NCBI RefSeq assembly: GCF_900453205.1
Contig: NZ_UGQU01000001.1
Span: 620,001 to 684,000, forward strand
DNA from: Moraxella lacunata
GTDB lineage: Bacteria; Pseudomonadota; Gammaproteobacteria; Pseudomonadales; Moraxellaceae
DNA: 64,000 nt
Direction: 5' to 3'
Shown here: piece by piece, positions 63,550 through 64,000 of the stretch
How positions within the stretch are numbered: the stretch's first letter is position 1
Layout: each line of letters starts with the position of its first letter
Notes under the pieces: model-generated
Seen by the model: only the letters and a program-made list of their open reading frames with translations
Told to the model about the DNA's origin: nothing
Database searches by the model: none
Translations under genes and position numbers: made by a program

Positions 63550-64000
63550 TTATTTTTTCATCACCTTATCAAAAATAAGTCCTGCAATCAGCCCGATAAT
63601 GGCAAAAGGTAGCCACTCCATCGAATATTCTTTTAAGGGAATGTTCATGCCCGCCACCGATAGCACCGACACAACCGTTACCAAACCAAGGCTGACTCGC
63701 TTGGCAAAGACAGGTAAGGGTCTTATGATATTTAGCCCAAGCAAAATCATCGCCGTCATGGTAATCGGATACAGCACAAGTAGCACAGGAATCGACTTAC
63801 TAATCACCACACTAAGTCCCTGATTGGCAAGCACAAAGCCGATGAGCGTAAAGATGATGACGTAGGCTTTATAGGATAAATTTACTCCGCCAATTTTGGG
63901 GAAAGTCTCATGAAAATATTCAGATGCCGACACGGTCAGCCCCACGGTGGTGGTCAGGCACGCCAAAGACGCAATCAGCCCAAGCACCACCCCGCCTGCC
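63550..64000 (-). CDS. brnQ: Branched-chain amino acid transporter BrnQ (3' part, runs off window)
   Basis: LIVCS-family inner-membrane carrier that takes up Leu, Ile and Val with sodium or protons. Only the last 150 codons are in the window; the frame is open to position 64000. The motif GLIASLACLTTTVGLTVSAS is typical of the family, followed by four or five hydrophobic helices and the end GLIFDKVMKK. Confidence 0.88.
   Translation of the reverse strand, partial: AGGVVLGLIASLACLTTTVGLTVSASEYFHETFPKIGGVNLSYKAYVIIFTLIGFVLANQGLSVVISKSIPVLLVLYPITMTAMILLGLNIIRPLPVFAKRVSLGLVTVVSVLSVAGMNIPLKEYSMEWLPFAIIGLIAGLIFDKVMKK

Overview
The window looks like a chromosomal segment of a gammaproteobacterium of the family Moraxellaceae, most consistent with Moraxella. 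The evidence is a fused NuoC/NuoD subunit and NuoI, NuoK and NuoG sequences of Acinetobacter/Moraxella type, together with moderately AT-rich DNA, homopolymeric G tracts and a retraction ATPase of type IV pili (PilU). No rRNA, CRISPR array, phage structural gene or replication origin was seen. Genus assignment is inference.

Layout. 1-4.7 kb: 5' part of rimO, tRNA-Leu(UAG), a nicotinamidase, a sodium:alanine/glycine symporter and a ferredoxin-NADP reductase. 4.8-7.7 kb: a tight three-gene operon of unknown function (two glycine/alanine-rich hydrophobic proteins with coiled coils, then a small cysteine-cluster protein). A G9 tract lies between its possible -35 and -10 boxes, as in a phase-variable promoter. 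7.8-33 kb: the complete respiratory complex I gene set (nuoA to nuoN, all on the minus strand), split into four blocks by accessory genes. Between nuoA and nuoB sit a DUF2004-like protein and a small membrane protein. Between nuoB and nuoCD sit a PAAR-GH19 effector with three small exported candidate immunity proteins (one LprI/DUF1311-like) and an OsmC protein. Between nuoCD and nuoE sit a frameshifted lipoprotein, a tandem gene duplication, pilU and other small genes. 33-44.9 kb: purL, fixH-like, traX-like, a MITE-like element, a frameshifted exported protein, a CNNM/CBS protein and yajC-secD-secF.

44.9-54.5 kb: a seven-gene minus-strand cluster encoding SWIM zinc finger, DUF5691, MoxR AAA+ ATPase, an exported protein of unknown function, DUF5682, a small basic protein and a VWA protein. 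It resembles E. coli yehL/M/P/Q and the MoxR-VWA systems, with two extra genes. An intact IS982-family element with a 7-bp target duplication sits directly upstream, between this cluster and a divergent ATP-grasp gene; an IS1-family element follows. 57.5-62.1 kb: assimilatory sulfate reduction and siroheme genes (cysG, cysH, cysI, DUF934). 62.2-64 kb: a decaying toxin-antitoxin pair whose antitoxin appears to start at ATT and whose toxin is frameshifted, a small membrane protein, and the 3' part of brnQ.

Two families of short palindromic intergenic repeats (GGTGCGTNNTACGCACC, and GTAGGGGCGAAT...ATTCGCCCCTAC-like) are scattered through the accessory stretches, including the gaps opened in the nuo operon. 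The most promising unexplained systems are the G-tract operon at 4.8-7.7 kb, the effector/immunity island inside nuo, and the MoxR-VWA cluster with its two additional genes.
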